Assembly: GCF_002632465.1 (NCBI RefSeq)
Contig: NZ_NIBS01000004.1
Location: 31,968-95,967 of the forward strand
Origin: Xenorhabdus budapestensis
Lineage (GTDB): Bacteria; Pseudomonadota; Gammaproteobacteria; Enterobacterales; Enterobacteriaceae
Direction of reading: 5' to 3'
Length of the DNA stretch: 64,000 nt
Part shown: positions 9,236 to 20,079 of the stretch, one piece after another
Position numbering within the stretch: the stretch's first letter is position 1
How the letters are laid out: every line of letters begins with the position of its first letter
The notes under the pieces: model-generated
The model's database searches: none
Seen by the model: the letters and a program-made list of their open reading frames with translations, nothing else
Told to the model about the DNA's origin: nothing
Made by a program: the position numbers and the translations under genes

Positions 9236-10024
9236 TTATTTCAATTCCAGTTCATTCATAGCAGCGATGCTGAATCCGCCATCAACATGCAGGATCTCAC
9301 CAGTAATACCGCCAGCCAGGTTAGAGCACAGGAATGCAGCAGCATTACCTACATCTTCTGTGGTAACGGTACGACGGATAGGTGTGACAGATTCACAGTG
9401 TGCCAGCATCTTGCGGAAGTCCTTGATACCAGATGCGGCCAGAGTGCGGATTGGGCCTGCGGAAATACCATTAACACGAATACCTTCAGCGCCCATCGCA
9501 TTTGCCATGTAACGTACGTTTGCTTCCAGAGACGCTTTTGCTAACCCCATAACGTTGTAGTTAGGGATTGCGCGCTCTGCACCTAAATAGCTTAAGGTAA
9601 GCAGGGCAGAGTCAGGATTCAACATGCTGCGACAGGCTTTTGCCAACGCAACAAAGCTGTATGCACTGATATCATGTGCAATTTTGAAGCCTTCGCGATT
9701 GACGGCATTGACATAATCGCCGTCAAGTTGTTCAGCAGGTGCATAGCCGATAGAGTGAACAAAACCGTCGAATTTCGGCCATACTTTACCTAGTTCAGCG
9801 AACAATGTGTCGATACTTTCATCTTTAGCCACGTCGCATGGCAGAACGATGTTCGAATTCAGTGATGCAGCGAATTCTTCGACACGAGGTTTCAATTTGT
9901 CATTTTGGTAGGTAAAAGCCAGTTCAGCACCTTGATCGTGCATTGCCTTAGCAATTCCATAGGCAATAGACAGTTTACTGGCGACGCCAGTGATTAGAAT
10001 GCGCTTGCCGGTCATGAAACCCAT
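9236..10024 (-). CDS. fabI: Enoyl-[acyl-carrier-protein] reductase [NADH]
   Basis: This 262-residue short-chain dehydrogenase matches E. coli FabI in length and nearly throughout in sequence. It reduces trans-2-enoyl-ACP with NADH in the last step of each fatty-acid elongation cycle, in the cytoplasm. The N-terminal nucleotide-binding segment ([13 protein letters not shown]) and the catalytic residues Tyr146, Tyr156 and Lys163 are present. It lies downstream of the sap operon in the same orientation, as in E. coli, with a 164-bp gap that should hold its own promoter. FabI is the target of triclosan and diazaborines; no unusual substitution is evident at the active site. Confidence 0.97.
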   Translation of the reverse strand: MGFMTGKRILITGVASKLSIAYGIAKAMHDQGAELAFTYQNDKLKPRVEEFAASLNSNIVLPCDVAKDESIDTLFAELGKVWPKFDGFVHSIGYAPAEQLDGDYVNAVNREGFKIAHDISAYSFVALAKACRSMLNPDSALLTLSYLGAERAIPNYNVMGLAKASLEANVRYMANAMGAEGIRVNGISAGPIRTLAASGIKDFRKMLAHCESVTPIRRTVTTEDVGNAAAFLCSNLAGGITGEILHVDGGFSIAAMNELELK

Positions 10025-10188
10025 AGCAGTTCCTTATTGTTCTTAATGATCAAAATACCAAAGTTAATATTGTGGAATAATAATATACTCACTATAACTA
10101 GGGTATCATTGTTAATAAACGGGTATGATTCTACCACGCTGGAAAAAAATGTGGTGAGTTTCCACTGCTGTTCCGATCAGTGATAAAA

Positions 10189-10998
10189 TCAAGTGATATC
10201 CTGTCTCCATGCTTCGGCGGACAGAGGTTCGCCAAAATGGCTGGCTATCATCTTGCGTGTAATATCATGTAATGGAGACGCCAGCACTTCGGCAGTATTA
10301 CCGCGCTCTACGACTTCCCCCTGATGCATGACTAACACCTGATCACTGATGTGTTTCATCATACCGAGGTGTTGGGTGACATATATGTAGGCAATACCAT
10401 GTTTCTCCTGTAATTCCAGCATCAGATTAATAATCTGGGAACGCATAGACATATCAAGAGAAGCTAATGCTTCATCAGCAACAATAATTTGTGGTTGTAA
10501 TATTAGTGCTCGTGCCAGTGCCACACGTTGCTTCTGACCTGAAGCCAGCATGTGTGGGTAATAATTGGCATGATCGGGCAACAGCCCGACTTGGCGTAAT
10601 GTCTGATTGATGCGTTTTTCCCGTTCAGAAGGAGAGAGTTTCGTATTCAGGATTAAAGGCATATCCAGAATTTGACCAATCCGTTGACGAGGATTTAATG
10701 ACGTACTGGGATCTTGAAAAATCATGCGGATGAGCTGGCTACGATAACTATAATCCCCGTAAACCAGTTTATGGTTGTTGATCAATATCTCACCTGCTGT
10801 AGGTTCGATAACCCCTGACAGCATTCTGGCCAGTGTAGATTTGCCTGAGCCATTTTCTCCGATGATCGCCAGTGTTTTGCTGGGTTGCAAAGTAAAACTT
10901 ACGGGTTTCACGGCATTAAGATGATGGCGGCGGAAAAATCCGGCACGATAACGGAACGTTTTCGTCAGGTTTTTAACTTCCAATAATGTCTTGACCAC
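10189..10998 (-). CDS. sapF: Peptide-transport ATPase SapF
   Basis: This 269-residue ABC ATPase has Walker A (GENGSGKS), a degenerate signature (LASGQKQRVALA) and Walker B (IIVADEAL). The length fits SapF (268 in E. coli). It is the last gene of sapABCDF and directly abuts sapD. With SapD it would energise the SapBC permease. In Salmonella, Sap counters antimicrobial peptides; in E. coli, SapBCDF has been linked to putrescine export and the ATPases to Trk potassium uptake. A weak GTGG/CCAC hairpin near 10151-10165 may end the transcript. Confidence 0.93.
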   Translation of the reverse strand: MVKTLLEVKNLTKTFRYRAGFFRRHHLNAVKPVSFTLQPSKTLAIIGENGSGKSTLARMLSGVIEPTAGEILINNHKLVYGDYSYRSQLIRMIFQDPSTSLNPRQRIGQILDMPLILNTKLSPSEREKRINQTLRQVGLLPDHANYYPHMLASGQKQRVALARALILQPQIIVADEALASLDMSMRSQIINLMLELQEKHGIAYIYVTQHLGMMKHISDQVLVMHQGEVVERGNTAEVLASPLHDITRKMIASHFGEPLSAEAWRQDIT

Positions 10999-11991
10999 TT
11001 ATTGTTCCTCCATGTTCAAGGGGAAGTGACAAGCAAAGGTATGACTTTTGACCCCCCGCAATCGTGGCGTTTCAATACAGGTCTTCTGGGCATAAGAGCA
11101 ACGAGGCCCCAGCCGGCACCCAATCGGCAAATGTTCCAATGATGGAATCACACCGGGTAGGGTGTTCAGGCGACTTTTATGGGGTAGTGGGCTATCGAAG
11201 TCAGGAATTGAACGAATCAATGCCTGTGTATAAGGATGACGAGGAGTTACCAGCAGCTCATCAGGTGTAGCACTTTCCACCGTTTGACCACAATATAACA
11301 CGTTGATGCGCTTTACTAATTTACTCATTATTTGCAAATCATGGCTAATTAACAAAATCGTCATGTTGTTGTTTTGATTCAGACTCGATAGCAAACGGAA
11401 TATTTGGGCCTGCGTTGTTGGCTCCATTGCATTGGTCGGTTCATCGGCAATCAGCAATCTTGGCTGATTGGCAAGCGCAATGGCAATCATCACTTTTTGA
11501 CACTCTCCATCAGTTAACTCATAGGGATAAGAGTTCATAATGTCATGGTGATCTTTGATGCCCACCCGATGGAGCAATTCAATAGCACGGCGTTTTTTCC
11601 AGTTAAATCGTTGCCACCAACGACCTTTAAACGTCCAGCCGGGAATAGATTGAATAAGTTGTTTACCAATACTCTCCGATGGATCGAGGCATGATTGGGG
11701 TTCTTGAAATATCATTGAAATATTGTGACCAATGATTTTACGGCGCTGTTTTGGTGTCAGGCGTAATAAATCAATATCATTGAAGCGGAAACGATCTGCG
11801 GTAACTGTAAGGTTATCTTTTGTGACACCACAAATAGCCTTGGCGATCAGGCTTTTACCAGAACCTGATTCACCGGCCAGTCCGAGTATTTCACCTTCTG
11901 TTAACGAAATACTCATCCTGTCAACGGCTTTGACAGGGCCTTCTGCCGTCATGAATTCAATTGTAAGATTACGGATATCGAGTAACGGCAT
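10999..11991 (-). CDS. sapD: Peptide-transport ATPase SapD
   Basis: This 330-residue OppD-type ABC ATPase has Walker A (GESGSGKS), a signature region ([13 protein letters not shown], replacing LSGGQ) and Walker B (LLIADEPT). The C-terminal oligopeptide-transporter extension contains the Cys-rich segment around residues 290-320 ([14 protein letters not shown]) typical of the family. Its start codon overlaps the sapC stop and its stop adjoins sapF. It pairs with SapF on the cytoplasmic face of the SapBC permease. Confidence 0.94.
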   Translation of the reverse strand: MPLLDIRNLTIEFMTAEGPVKAVDRMSISLTEGEILGLAGESGSGKSLIAKAICGVTKDNLTVTADRFRFNDIDLLRLTPKQRRKIIGHNISMIFQEPQSCLDPSESIGKQLIQSIPGWTFKGRWWQRFNWKKRRAIELLHRVGIKDHHDIMNSYPYELTDGECQKVMIAIALANQPRLLIADEPTNAMEPTTQAQIFRLLSSLNQNNNMTILLISHDLQIMSKLVKRINVLYCGQTVESATPDELLVTPRHPYTQALIRSIPDFDSPLPHKSRLNTLPGVIPSLEHLPIGCRLGPRCSYAQKTCIETPRLRGVKSHTFACHFPLNMEEQ

Positions 11992-12878
11992 TATTCGACT
12001 CCTGCATTAATAGCACGGTGCAGGCCATCACCAAGTAAGTTAACCAGCAGGACGCTGAGCATAATCGCCACACCGGGTAACATCACTGTCCAGGGGGCAG
12101 TGTAGATTAATTCCAGTGATCCACCGAGCATAGCTCCCCATTCAGGTAATGGCAATTGTGCGCCAAGATTGAGAAAACCTAAAGCTGCAATATCAAGGAT
12201 GGCAATAGAGAAAGTACGTGTTAATTCACTGACTATCACAGCAGTAATATTCGGAAAAACGGCATAACGTAAAATATGATAATTTGAAGCGCCATCCAAA
12301 CGGGCAGAAATGATATATTCTTTATCCAACTCGTCATGCACAGCGGTGTAAATGGTCCGCACGATCCTTGGTAATAAGGCCAGCCAGATAGCAATCATCG
12401 CATGTTGCAGGCTGGCTCCCACAAAAGCAACTACAATGATGGTCAATAGCAGTGAGGGAATAGAAAGTAAGGTGTCAAGAATGTGGTTCAGAATTGCAGA
12501 CTTCAACCCATGTGTTATCCCAGCAAGGCTGCCGATAAATAATCCGACAATGGCTGCTGCCGTAGTCACAACCAATGCCGCACCAAAAGTAGAAGAAGTG
12601 CCAATCAATAATCGACTGAAAATATCCCGCCCAAGATCATCTGTGCCAAGAAAAAAGGCAACATTACCGTAATGTGACCACGAAGGGGGCATTAACTGGT
12701 CGATAAATTGCTGATCAAGCTGATATGGAGCAATATAGCTACCGAAAAGACTTAAGACAATTAAAATCAGTACGCCATAGAAACCCGTCATTGCCAGTGC
12801 GTCAGCATAGAAAAAACGCCAGATAACTTTTAGGGGTGAAGGCGTTTTCTTTTCACGGTAAAAATTATCTAAGGGCAT
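11991..12878 (-). CDS. sapC: Peptide-transport permease SapC
   Basis: This 295-residue inner-membrane permease of the OppC type has about six transmembrane segments. A DPPC-like EAA loop lies near residues 180-230 ([30 protein letters not shown]), which contacts the ATPase. The N-terminal OppC leader domain and the phrase [17 protein letters not shown] are typical of this family. It overlaps sapB by 14 bp upstream and sapD by one base downstream, so the operon is tightly coupled. Confidence 0.94.
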   Translation of the reverse strand: MPLDNFYREKKTPSPLKVIWRFFYADALAMTGFYGVLILIVLSLFGSYIAPYQLDQQFIDQLMPPSWSHYGNVAFFLGTDDLGRDIFSRLLIGTSSTFGAALVVTTAAAIVGLFIGSLAGITHGLKSAILNHILDTLLSIPSLLLTIIVVAFVGASLQHAMIAIWLALLPRIVRTIYTAVHDELDKEYIISARLDGASNYHILRYAVFPNITAVIVSELTRTFSIAILDIAALGFLNLGAQLPLPEWGAMLGGSLELIYTAPWTVMLPGVAIMLSVLLVNLLGDGLHRAINAGVE

Positions 12879-13830
12879 ACCATTCCTTATGTTTTAAGGG
12901 ATTAGCCATCGCGCCAATAATATTTGTCAGCACGTTAACTGAAATAACTAAAGTTCCTATTATCATCACCCCCGCAGAGATAGTCGAATAATCCTGCTGA
13001 CGAATGGCACTGATGAGCCAACGTCCTAATCCAGGCCAATTGAAGACTTGTTCTGTGACCATGGCTAATGTGAGCATGGTTGAGAATTGTAATCCCAGCT
13101 TGGGGATAATGGGAGGCAGGGCATTATGCAGTAAATGACGACGGATAATCGTCAGTCTTGATAAGCCACGAATGGAAGCAGATCTTATATAGTTGGATGC
13201 TGAAACCTCTTCCGCACTATTACGCATCAAGCGAATAACATCAGTCATCGGAGCAACTGACAGTGTGATAACAGGTAAGATCATGTGCAGGATGACATTC
13301 ATGATCATTTCATTACGATGAGGGCTTTTTGATAACCAGGCATCAATTAGTGCTGAACCTGTTACGGGTTCCATCCGGTACAGCAAGTCAATCCTTCCTG
13401 ATATTGGTAACCAACCTAAATGTAGTGAAAATAAGAGAGTGAGTAGTAAAGCCAGCCAGAACACTGGAATAGAAAAACCAAACAGTGCAAGCGTGCTGAT
13501 AATTTTATCTGCCTTTTTATTCCGCCATACACCAGCAATAATCCCTAAAGGGATACCAATTAATAACGCCAGAGTGAATGAAAGCAGGCAAAGTTCAAGA
13601 GTTGCCGGAAATACATCATACAGTTGTTCAACAATTCTCTCACCATTAATGCTGGAAATGCCAAAATCCCACTGTAGCAGGCCGTGAAAATAGAACAGAT
13701 AGGCATCAATCAGTGATGCACCGCTCAAAGGTCCGTGAGGCGTAAAATACACCAGACTAAAGCTGATTAATGAGAGAAAAAATAACGTCACAACCAGCAA
13801 TAGCAAACGACGCAGAATATAAATAATCAT
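12865..13830 (-). CDS. sapB: Peptide-transport permease SapB
   Basis: This 321-residue OppB-type inner-membrane permease starts with a membrane anchor ([20 protein letters not shown]). It has about six further helices and the EAA loop near residues 200-240 ([36 protein letters not shown]). It overlaps the sapA stop by 4 bp and sapC by 14 bp. It forms the membrane channel with SapC. Confidence 0.94.
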   Translation of the reverse strand: MIIYILRRLLLLVVTLFFLSLISFSLVYFTPHGPLSGASLIDAYLFYFHGLLQWDFGISSINGERIVEQLYDVFPATLELCLLSFTLALLIGIPLGIIAGVWRNKKADKIISTLALFGFSIPVFWLALLLTLLFSLHLGWLPISGRIDLLYRMEPVTGSALIDAWLSKSPHRNEMIMNVILHMILPVITLSVAPMTDVIRLMRNSAEEVSASNYIRSASIRGLSRLTIIRRHLLHNALPPIIPKLGLQFSTMLTLAMVTEQVFNWPGLGRWLISAIRQQDYSTISAGVMIIGTLVISVNVLTNIIGAMANPLKHKEWYALR

Positions 13831-15566
13831 TTGCTTCCCTTTTCGTTTTTAGCCGGCGTAAGTTCAGTAGATATATAGTGTTCCTGCTCTCGGTAAACAC
13901 CGGCAAAGGAGCTATTGCCAAAAGGACTCAGAACTAATCCTTTAATATCATAGCGAAATATCTGTGATCTCATTGGATAGGCTAATGGTAATACAGGTAA
14001 TTGTTGGGCAAGGATTTGCTGTGCAATATGATAACTTTTGATACGTGACGCGAGTTGTTGATCTAACAGTGCCTGGTGGATTGCATTATCAAAAGTCGGA
14101 TCACACCAGCGGCTCAAATTTGTTTGAGATGCGATAGCTGCACAACTAAAAAGCGGGCGGAAAAAACTATCGGGATCGTTACTGTCAGTAGACCAACCCG
14201 CTAACGTCATATCATGGGTTTTGTCCATTAATTGGTTTTCCTGAAAACGGCCTTCAACAGAGCGGATAGACATGTTAATACCGACATGTGCCAGATCTGC
14301 TTGAATCAACTCCGCCATTTTCAAAGGACTTGGGTTATAGGGTTGTGAAGTGGTTGGCACCCATAATGTCAGCTCCAGTCCAGTTAAACCCAATTTATGC
14401 AGGATCTTGCGGGCTTTTGCCGGATTATATTCGGTGATTTCAGCCCGATTATCATAAGCCCATGATGCTCTTGGTAAAATAGATGCCGCGGTTTCAGCCG
14501 TACCATAATAGATAGTTCGCATCAATCTTTGGTTATTAATGGCATATGCAATGGCCTGACGCACTTCCAGTTTATCTAATGGCGGTTTACTGGTATTGAA
14601 TGCAAGATAGGCAATATTCATCCCTGAACGTAAGGTCAGGCGCAAGTTTGGATCATTATGGAGTAAGCTCCATTGGTTAGCCGTTGGGTAGGCCAATACG
14701 TCACATTCACCAGTGAGTAATTTGGATATCCTGCCTGTACCACCCGCTCCAGTATCTACAACGAATTGTTCCATCAATGGCTTACCTTTCCAATAATTAT
14801 CATGCCGGACAAGACGGATATATTGCCCCATCTGATAATCTTCCAGCATGAATGGCCCTGTCCCGACGGGCTGCCAGTCAATTTGTTCCTCTCTGTTTGT
14901 GCTATACAGTTTCTGCCCATATTCCGCAGATAATATAGGAGAATAATGAGTGGCTAAATGCCAGAGAAAAGAAGCATCAGGGGCGTTCAGGCGGAACTCG
15001 ACAGTATATGTATCTATTTTTCGGATATCCTGAACGGAATCACCAAACTGTAAACTATCAAAATAGGGGTAATGCCCACCGTTGATATAATGATAATAGT
15101 GCGTTTTGTCGAATAAACGGCGGAAGCTGAAGATAACATCATCAGCATTCATCATACGGGTCGGAGTAAACCAGGCAGTTGACTGAAAAGCAACATTATG
15201 ACGCAGGTAAAAACGGTATGTTGCTCCGTTATCCCTTACTTCCCAGCGAGAAGCTAATTCTGGCATTAAACGATAAGTCAGAGGATCTACTCCCAGCAGG
15301 CGATCATAAATCTGGGCGGCCAGAGTATCTACGGTCAGGCCGCTAATAGCCATTTGGGGGTTAAAGGTATTCAGGTTACCGTTGACGCAATAAATAAAAC
15401 CATTCCGCCGCAGGGCTGCCGGAACATAGGATATACCTTCTGATATATGTCCATGAGCCACTTTGGCAGTAGCTTTAGTCGTTTCTGGAATTGCTATCTC
15501 AGCAGCCGGAGTGGATGCTGAAAACAATAATATGATCCAGTAAATCAAATAGCGCATATGAAACAT
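13827..15566 (-). CDS. sapA: Periplasmic solute-binding protein SapA
   Basis: This 579-residue family-5 extracellular solute-binding protein is somewhat longer than E. coli SapA (547). A signal peptide occupies roughly residues 1-22 (ending near TPAAE). The mature part has the family signature around residues 90-110 ([25 protein letters not shown]). SapA binds peptides, antimicrobial peptides or heme in related bacteria and delivers them to SapBC. It heads the operon. The ATG at 15566 and another at 15557 are both possible, as neither has a clear ribosome site. The extra length lies mainly in the segment between the signal peptide and the first conserved block. Confidence 0.92.
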   Translation of the reverse strand: MFHMRYLIYWIILLFSASTPAAEIAIPETTKATAKVAHGHISEGISYVPAALRRNGFIYCVNGNLNTFNPQMAISGLTVDTLAAQIYDRLLGVDPLTYRLMPELASRWEVRDNGATYRFYLRHNVAFQSTAWFTPTRMMNADDVIFSFRRLFDKTHYYHYINGGHYPYFDSLQFGDSVQDIRKIDTYTVEFRLNAPDASFLWHLATHYSPILSAEYGQKLYSTNREEQIDWQPVGTGPFMLEDYQMGQYIRLVRHDNYWKGKPLMEQFVVDTGAGGTGRISKLLTGECDVLAYPTANQWSLLHNDPNLRLTLRSGMNIAYLAFNTSKPPLDKLEVRQAIAYAINNQRLMRTIYYGTAETAASILPRASWAYDNRAEITEYNPAKARKILHKLGLTGLELTLWVPTTSQPYNPSPLKMAELIQADLAHVGINMSIRSVEGRFQENQLMDKTHDMTLAGWSTDSNDPDSFFRPLFSCAAIASQTNLSRWCDPTFDNAIHQALLDQQLASRIKSYHIAQQILAQQLPVLPLAYPMRSQIFRYDIKGLVLSPFGNSSFAGVYREQEHYISTELTPAKNEKGSK

Positions 15567-15671
15567 CAGATCAGTTATGGGAAAAAGTCTGGCTATTGTA
15601 GCTTAACTAACCCTTCTTGCTCAAAAACAATGGGTAGATCACGATAGTGAGAAAAATTCTCAATAAAATAC

Positions 15672-15705
15672 TTTACAATCACTATTGATAAGCATTATCA
15701 TTCTC
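15672..15705 (+). promoter_or_regulatory. ryhB promoter with overlapping Fur box
   Basis: A TTTACA (15672-15677) and a TATCAT (15696-15701) are spaced by 18 bp. A 19-bp Fur-box-like sequence matching the consensus at 15 of 19 positions overlaps the -10 element (15687-15705, GATAAGCATTATCATTCTC). This arrangement, with Fur covering the promoter, is that of ryhB in enterobacteria. Transcription would start near 15709. Confidence 0.8.
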
Positions 15706-15708
15706 ATC

Positions 15709-15822
15709 GTGCTGTTGAGATGTATTTCATGACCCCAGTCTGTTGTCTCAACAAGCATGACATTGCTCACATTGCTTCCAGTATTTTTATTATTAGCCAG
15801 CTCGGGTGCTGGCTATTTTTTT
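15709..15822 (+). ncRNA. ryhB: RyhB iron-responsive small RNA
   Basis: The region between sapA and pspF carries the RyhB core. The segment at 15759-15785 agrees with the E. coli RyhB seed (GACATTGCTCACATTGCTTC, continuing CAGTATT). The terminator stem AGCCAGC/GCTGGCT (15795-15801, 15808-15814) with a T run to 15822 also matches. A 5' hairpin pairs 15713-15720 with 15746-15753 (8 bp). The RNA is about 114 nt, slightly longer than the 90-nt E. coli RNA. RyhB is repressed by Fur and, with Hfq, down-regulates mRNAs of iron-using proteins and can promote siderophore production. The 5' end is estimated from the promoter. Confidence 0.92.
15795..15822 (+). terminator. Rho-independent terminator of ryhB
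   Basis: A 7-bp stem with a TCGGGT loop is followed by ATTTTTTT. It forms the 3' end and Hfq-binding tail of RyhB. Confidence 0.9.
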
Positions 15823-15888
15823 ATCTGCACAACCTTCTGCATTTTTTCTTTTATAGCCCAAAACTAACCCATAAATAGCCGATAATTT

Positions 15889-16917
15889 TTAATCCATAAC
15901 ATGGATATTGATGTGATGTTTTTTGATTAACCCACGTAATTGATGGTATGTCAGGTTGAGTTTTTCAGCCGCTTTTTTCTGGCTGTATTGGCTTTCTGTT
16001 ATTGCTTGTATAATCAGTCGCTTTTCACAGTCATTTTGCCATTGTCTTAAATCGAGAGGTAAATCGGGAAGAAAATAGTCACTGGCTACATTATGGTTGG
16101 AGGTCTTATCTGACACCGTTTGTGCGGAAGATGAAGATATTGGTGATGTTGAAAAAGGATTGATAATAACAGTATTTAATTCATTTTGATTATCTCCATG
16201 GCGGTAGATAGAGCGCTCTATAACATTTTTCAATTCACGAACATTGCCGGGCCAATGATAATCAAGTAACTGCTGTTTGGCTTGTTCGGTAAATCCCGGA
16301 AAGAAAGAAAGGCTTAATTCCTGACACATTTGAATGGCAAAGTGTTGTGCCAGTAACATAATATCTTGATGTCTTTGGCGCAATGGAGGGATGTTGACAA
16401 CATCAAATGCCAGCCTGTCGAGCAAGTCAGCCCTGAATTTTCCATGAGCTGCCATAGCAGGTAAATCTTCATTGGTGGCACAGATCAGCCGGACATCAAC
16501 TTGTAAGGCTTGGCTGCCTCCCACGCGTTCAAAATATCCATACTCAATGACCCTTAATAGCTTTTCTTGTACTTGCATTGGAGCAGTAGCAAGTTCGTCA
16601 AGAAACAGTGTTCCGCCATCGGCCCGTTCAAAACGCCCCAGATGCTTCGAACGGGCACCGGTAAAAGCACCAGCTTCATGACCAAAAAGCTCTGAATCCA
16701 GTAAATTTTCGTTGAGGGCGGCACAGTTCAGTGAAATAAAAGGGCCTTGCCACCTGGGAGAAAGATAGTGCAAACGGCGGGCAATTAGCTCTTTACCTGT
16801 TCCTCGTTCTCCCAAAACCAAAACAGGTTTATTTAATTTTGCCAATTCAGAGACTTGTTCCAAAATCTCAATAAAATTGTTTGCTTCCCCTAATAGGTTA
16901 TCAGTGAACTGATTCAT
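15889..16917 (-). CDS. pspF: Phage shock protein operon activator PspF
   Basis: This 342-residue sigma-54 enhancer-binding protein lacks a receiver domain, as PspF does (325 in E. coli). The AAA+ domain spans about residues 5-240, with Walker A (GERGTGKE), the sigma-54-contacting loop GAFTGA near residue 85, and Walker B (GGTLFLDELA). A Fis-type helix-turn-helix ends the protein (QKKAAEKLNLTYHQLRGLIKK). It is held inactive by PspA and activates the divergent pspABC promoter. It is divergent from pspA with a 228-bp gap, the conserved arrangement. The linker between the AAA+ and DNA-binding domains is Ser-rich and a little longer than in E. coli. Confidence 0.96.
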   Translation of the reverse strand: MNQFTDNLLGEANNFIEILEQVSELAKLNKPVLVLGERGTGKELIARRLHYLSPRWQGPFISLNCAALNENLLDSELFGHEAGAFTGARSKHLGRFERADGGTLFLDELATAPMQVQEKLLRVIEYGYFERVGGSQALQVDVRLICATNEDLPAMAAHGKFRADLLDRLAFDVVNIPPLRQRHQDIMLLAQHFAIQMCQELSLSFFPGFTEQAKQQLLDYHWPGNVRELKNVIERSIYRHGDNQNELNTVIINPFSTSPISSSSAQTVSDKTSNHNVASDYFLPDLPLDLRQWQNDCEKRLIIQAITESQYSQKKAAEKLNLTYHQLRGLIKKHHINIHVMD

Positions 16918-17044
16918 AATTTTTCCACTAATAGATGGTGTTTTTAGCCAATTACTGGTTGATTTGACTACATTAAAACATTGTAAGAAAAAATCAAATG
17001 AAAATTAAACGATATATTTCAATATGATAATTGAGATATAAAAG

Positions 17045-17061
17045 TTGGCACGTATCTTGTA
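17045..17061 (+). promoter_or_regulatory. Sigma-54 promoter of pspABC
   Basis: TTGGCACGTATCTTGTA gives the -24 GG and a -12 region TTGT instead of TTGC. The E. coli pspA promoter has the same TTGT variant, as I remember it. It lies 85 bp upstream of the pspA start and faces away from pspF. Confidence 0.9.
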
Positions 17062-17145
17062 TTTAACTGAATGCCTTACTCTGTATCTTACTTAACAGTA
17101 CACAGGCATAACATACATATATTCTAATGAAAGAGGTTTATGACT

Positions 17146-17817
17146 ATGGGTATTTTTTCTCGTTTTGCTGATATCGTTAACGCTAATATCTCTTCTTTGC
17201 TGGATAAAGCAGAAGATCCACAAAAAATGATCCGCTTGATGATTCAGGAGATGGAAGATACGCTGGTGGAGATACGTTCAACATCTGCCCGTACATTGGC
17301 TGAGAAAAAGCAGCTTCTGCGCCGTATCAGCACCGGAGAAAGTCAAATTGAAGGTTGGCAGGAAAAAGCCGTATTGGCATTGAGTAAAGATAAAGAAGAC
17401 CTGGCTCGTGCCGCCTTGATTGAAAAACAAAAAGTCAGCCAATTGGTTGAAACGCTGAAAAACGAACTGTCTATTCTGGATGAAACGTTTGACCGTATCA
17501 AAGGAGAAATTGCTGAACTGGAAAACAAATTGACAGAAGCGAGGGCAAGACAACAATCTTTGACTTTGCGTCATCAGGCGGCGGCTTCTTCCCGTGAAGT
17601 ACGTCGTCAGTTAGACAGCGGTAAAATTGATGAAGCCATGGCACGTTTCGAGCAGTTTGAGCGCAGAATTGACCACATGGAAGCAGAAGCGGAAGCTGTT
17701 GGTCTGGGGAAAAAACAATCACTGGAACAGCAGTTTGCAGAATTGAAAGCGGATGATGAAATTAGTGCACAGCTTGCTGCACTCAAGGCTAAAATGAGTG
17801 CGAAAGATTCACTGTGA
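17146..17817 (+). CDS. pspA: Phage shock protein A
   Basis: The protein is 223 residues, almost entirely predicted coiled coil, and is related to Vipp1/ESCRT-III. It binds stressed inner membrane to preserve the proton motive force and inhibits PspF in unstressed cells. The N-terminus [24 protein letters not shown] is the conserved amphipathic-helix region. I chose the ATG at 17146, nine bases after AGAGG, because it gives the family N-terminus MGIFSRF. The ATG at 17140 would add two residues and lies only three bases after the ribosome site. It is the first gene of pspABC. Confidence 0.96.
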   Translation: MGIFSRFADIVNANISSLLDKAEDPQKMIRLMIQEMEDTLVEIRSTSARTLAEKKQLLRRISTGESQIEGWQEKAVLALSKDKEDLARAALIEKQKVSQLVETLKNELSILDETFDRIKGEIAELENKLTEARARQQSLTLRHQAAASSREVRRQLDSGKIDEAMARFEQFERRIDHMEAEAEAVGLGKKQSLEQQFAELKADDEISAQLAALKAKMSAKDSL

Positions 17818-17861
17818 TAGCAAATGTTATTTGCACTTCCATTTACAACTAAGGAAAGGTA

Positions 17862-18083
17862 ATGGCCAATATATTTCTGGGGATCCCACTGATCCTGTTT
17901 GTACTCTTTGTGTTACCCATCTGGTTATGGCTGCATTACAGCCACCAGAATCGCGGTAAATTAGAGAACAATGAAATTCAACGTTTGGAGCAGCTGGCAG
18001 AAAATGCCCGGCGTATGCAGGAGCGAATCAAAACGCTGGAAGATATTCTTGATGCAGAACATCCAAACTGGAGACAGTCATAA
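17862..18083 (+). CDS. pspB: Phage shock protein B
   Basis: This is a 73-residue inner-membrane protein. One transmembrane helix spans residues 4-25 (FLGIPLILFVLFVLPIWLWL), followed by a cytoplasmic coiled coil (EIQRLEQLAENARRMQERIKTLEDIL). PspB and PspC sense secretin and membrane stress and relieve PspA inhibition of PspF. A good AAGGAAAGG site precedes the ATG. The stop overlaps the pspC start (TAATG). Confidence 0.94.
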   Translation: MANIFLGIPLILFVLFVLPIWLWLHYSHQNRGKLENNEIQRLEQLAENARRMQERIKTLEDILDAEHPNWRQS

Positions 18084-18442
18084 TGTCTAACTCTTACCGT
18101 GGAAAACTTTACCGTTTGCCAGAACAGGGAGTGATTAAAGGCGTGTGTGCCGGGTTAGCGCACTATTTTGGTGTCCCAGTTGCGCTCATCCGTACCATGA
18201 CAATATTGTCACTATTCTTTGGATTATTTGGCATAACAGTATTGGCCTACATTATCCTGACCTTTGTGTTAGATCCCGCACCTACGGGATATCAGGCAGA
18301 GGAAAACCGGGCACCATCAACCCGAAAAATGTTGGATGAAGTTGACTACCAATTGCGGGCAGGGGAAGAACGTCTGCGCCAAATGGAACGTTATGTTACT
18401 TCTGATACCTATAATGTGCGCAGCCGCTTTCGCCAGCTTTAA
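18083..18442 (+). CDS. pspC: Phage shock protein C
   Basis: This 119-residue PspC-family membrane protein has the hallmark GVCAGLAHYFGVPVALIRT near residue 20, a long hydrophobic helix (about residues 40-63) and a C-terminal cytoplasmic tail ending in a short coiled coil. It works with PspB as the membrane sensor and toxin-protection arm of the Psp response. No pspD or pspE follows: the next gene is ycjX, so the operon appears to be the short pspABC form. Confidence 0.94.
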   Translation: MSNSYRGKLYRLPEQGVIKGVCAGLAHYFGVPVALIRTMTILSLFFGLFGITVLAYIILTFVLDPAPTGYQAEENRAPSTRKMLDEVDYQLRAGEERLRQMERYVTSDTYNVRSRFRQL

Positions 18443-18531
18443 GCGATGCCGGATAGATTTTCAGTGAGGCAACTTGAATTATTGGCAGAGATCTAAAGGT
18501 TGCTCCGGCTGCAATCCCTCGCCCATTATCT

Positions 18532-18553
18532 CTCACCCATTGGGTTGGGTGAG
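18532..18553. repeat. Intergenic hairpin between pspC and ycjX
   Basis: An 8-bp inverted repeat (CTCACCCA and TGGGTGAG) with a 6-base loop lies in the 239-bp gap. No T run follows on either strand, so it is not a standard terminator. The gap shows no supportable small gene. Confidence 0.5.
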
Positions 18554-18681
18554 GGAATTCACCTATTCGGAAAATCAAAGCCATAATAAACAAGTCATGA
18601 TAAAAATGGACGACATTGGAGATGTCTTTATTGAAATATGGCAGGCATAAACAATGTTATAGTGTCTAATTCAGGAGAAAC

Positions 18682-20079
18682 ATGAAACGATTGCAAAATG
18701 AACTGACGGCACTTGTTAATCGTGGAATCGATCGCCATTTACGGCTGGCAGTAACAGGATTAAGCCGTAGTGGGAAAACAGCATTTATTACTTCTTTGGT
18801 CAATCAGCTTCTGCATGTTCACAATGGTGTCAGGTTACCGCTGTTTTCAACTGTACGTGATGGGCGTTTATTAGGTGTGAAACGAGTACCCCAGCGGGAT
18901 TTTGGTGTTCCCCGTTTTACCTATGATGAAAACATTGCCGCGTTGCATAACATACCGCCTTATTGGCCAATTCCGACCCGGGGAGTAAGTGAAATCCGTC
19001 TTGCTCTGCGTTATCGTTCAAAAGATTCTTTATTTCGTTATCTCAAAGAAACCTCCACCCTTTATCTGGAAATTGTCGATTATCCGGGAGAGTGGTTATT
19101 GGATTTACCCATGCTGGAACAGAGTTATCTGGCATGGTCATGGCAGATGAACGGATTATTGAAAGGTGAAAGGTTAAGCTGGGCCGAACCGTGGTTGGCA
19201 TTATGTAAACAGTGTGACCCACTAGCACCTGCCGATGAAAATCTGTTGGCCAGAATTGCGCAGGCTTATACGGATTATTTACATCAGTGTAAAACAGAGG
19301 GGCTACATTTCATTCAGCCGGGGCGTTTTATCTTACCGGGAGATTTGACGGGAGCACCTGCACTGCAATTTTTTCCCTGGCCGGATATTGATCGAATCGG
19401 AGAGCCTCAACTACTTAAAGCGGATAAAAATACCAATATTGGTATGCTGCGTGAACGGTTTACGTACTACTGCAATCACATCGTAAAGGATTTTTATAAA
19501 GAACACTTCCTTCGTTTTGATAGGCAAATTGTTCTGGTTGATTGTTTGCAGCCATTAAACAGTGGCCCACACGCCTTTAACGATATGCGTCTGGCGCTGA
19601 CACAACTAATGCAGAGTTTTCATTATGGCAAACGGACGCTATTTCGCCGTTTATTTTCGCCTTGCATTGACAAGTTAATGTTTGCAGCCAGCAAAGCGGA
19701 TCATGTCACAGCGGATCAACATGCCAATCTTGTTTCCCTTCTCCAGCAACTTGTACATGAAGCATGGCAGAATGCTGCATTTGAAGGGATCAGTATGGAT
19801 TGTGTTGGTCTTGCGTCAGTTCAGGCAACTGAAAGTGGTATTGTGGTGCATGAGGGAGAAAAGATCCCGGCTATCAAGGGAAACCGTTTGTCAGATGATA
19901 AGTTATTGACATTTTTTCCGGGGGAAGTGCCACAACGTTTGCCTGACAATGCTTTTTGGCAAAAGCAGGGTTTCAGTTTTGAGTCATTTCGGCCAAGACA
20001 AGTTAATATTGATGAGCCGTTACCTCATATCCGCATGGACAGTGCGATGGAGTTTTTATTAGGAGACAAACTGACATGA
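18682..20079 (+). CDS. ycjX: YcjX family P-loop protein (DUF463)
   Basis: This 465-residue protein of the YcjX/DUF463 family has an N-terminal Walker A ([11 protein letters not shown], near residue 25) and a Walker-B-like region around [10 protein letters not shown]. The family is GTPase-like, induced with the psp regulon in E. coli, and of unsettled biochemical function. An AGGAGA site precedes the ATG. The stop overlaps ycjF (ATGA). Neighbours psp and ycjF support a role in envelope stress. Confidence 0.92.
   Translation: MKRLQNELTALVNRGIDRHLRLAVTGLSRSGKTAFITSLVNQLLHVHNGVRLPLFSTVRDGRLLGVKRVPQRDFGVPRFTYDENIAALHNIPPYWPIPTRGVSEIRLALRYRSKDSLFRYLKETSTLYLEIVDYPGEWLLDLPMLEQSYLAWSWQMNGLLKGERLSWAEPWLALCKQCDPLAPADENLLARIAQAYTDYLHQCKTEGLHFIQPGRFILPGDLTGAPALQFFPWPDIDRIGEPQLLKADKNTNIGMLRERFTYYCNHIVKDFYKEHFLRFDRQIVLVDCLQPLNSGPHAFNDMRLALTQLMQSFHYGKRTLFRRLFSPCIDKLMFAASKADHVTADQHANLVSLLQQLVHEAWQNAAFEGISMDCVGLASVQATESGIVVHEGEKIPAIKGNRLSDDKLLTFFPGEVPQRLPDNAFWQKQGFSFESFRPRQVNIDEPLPHIRMDSAMEFLLGDKLT

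Noticed and set aside
18481..18560. ERIC or REP element
   Set aside because: The GC-rich inverted repeat does not match the ERIC or REP sequences I know, and no second copy was seen in the window.
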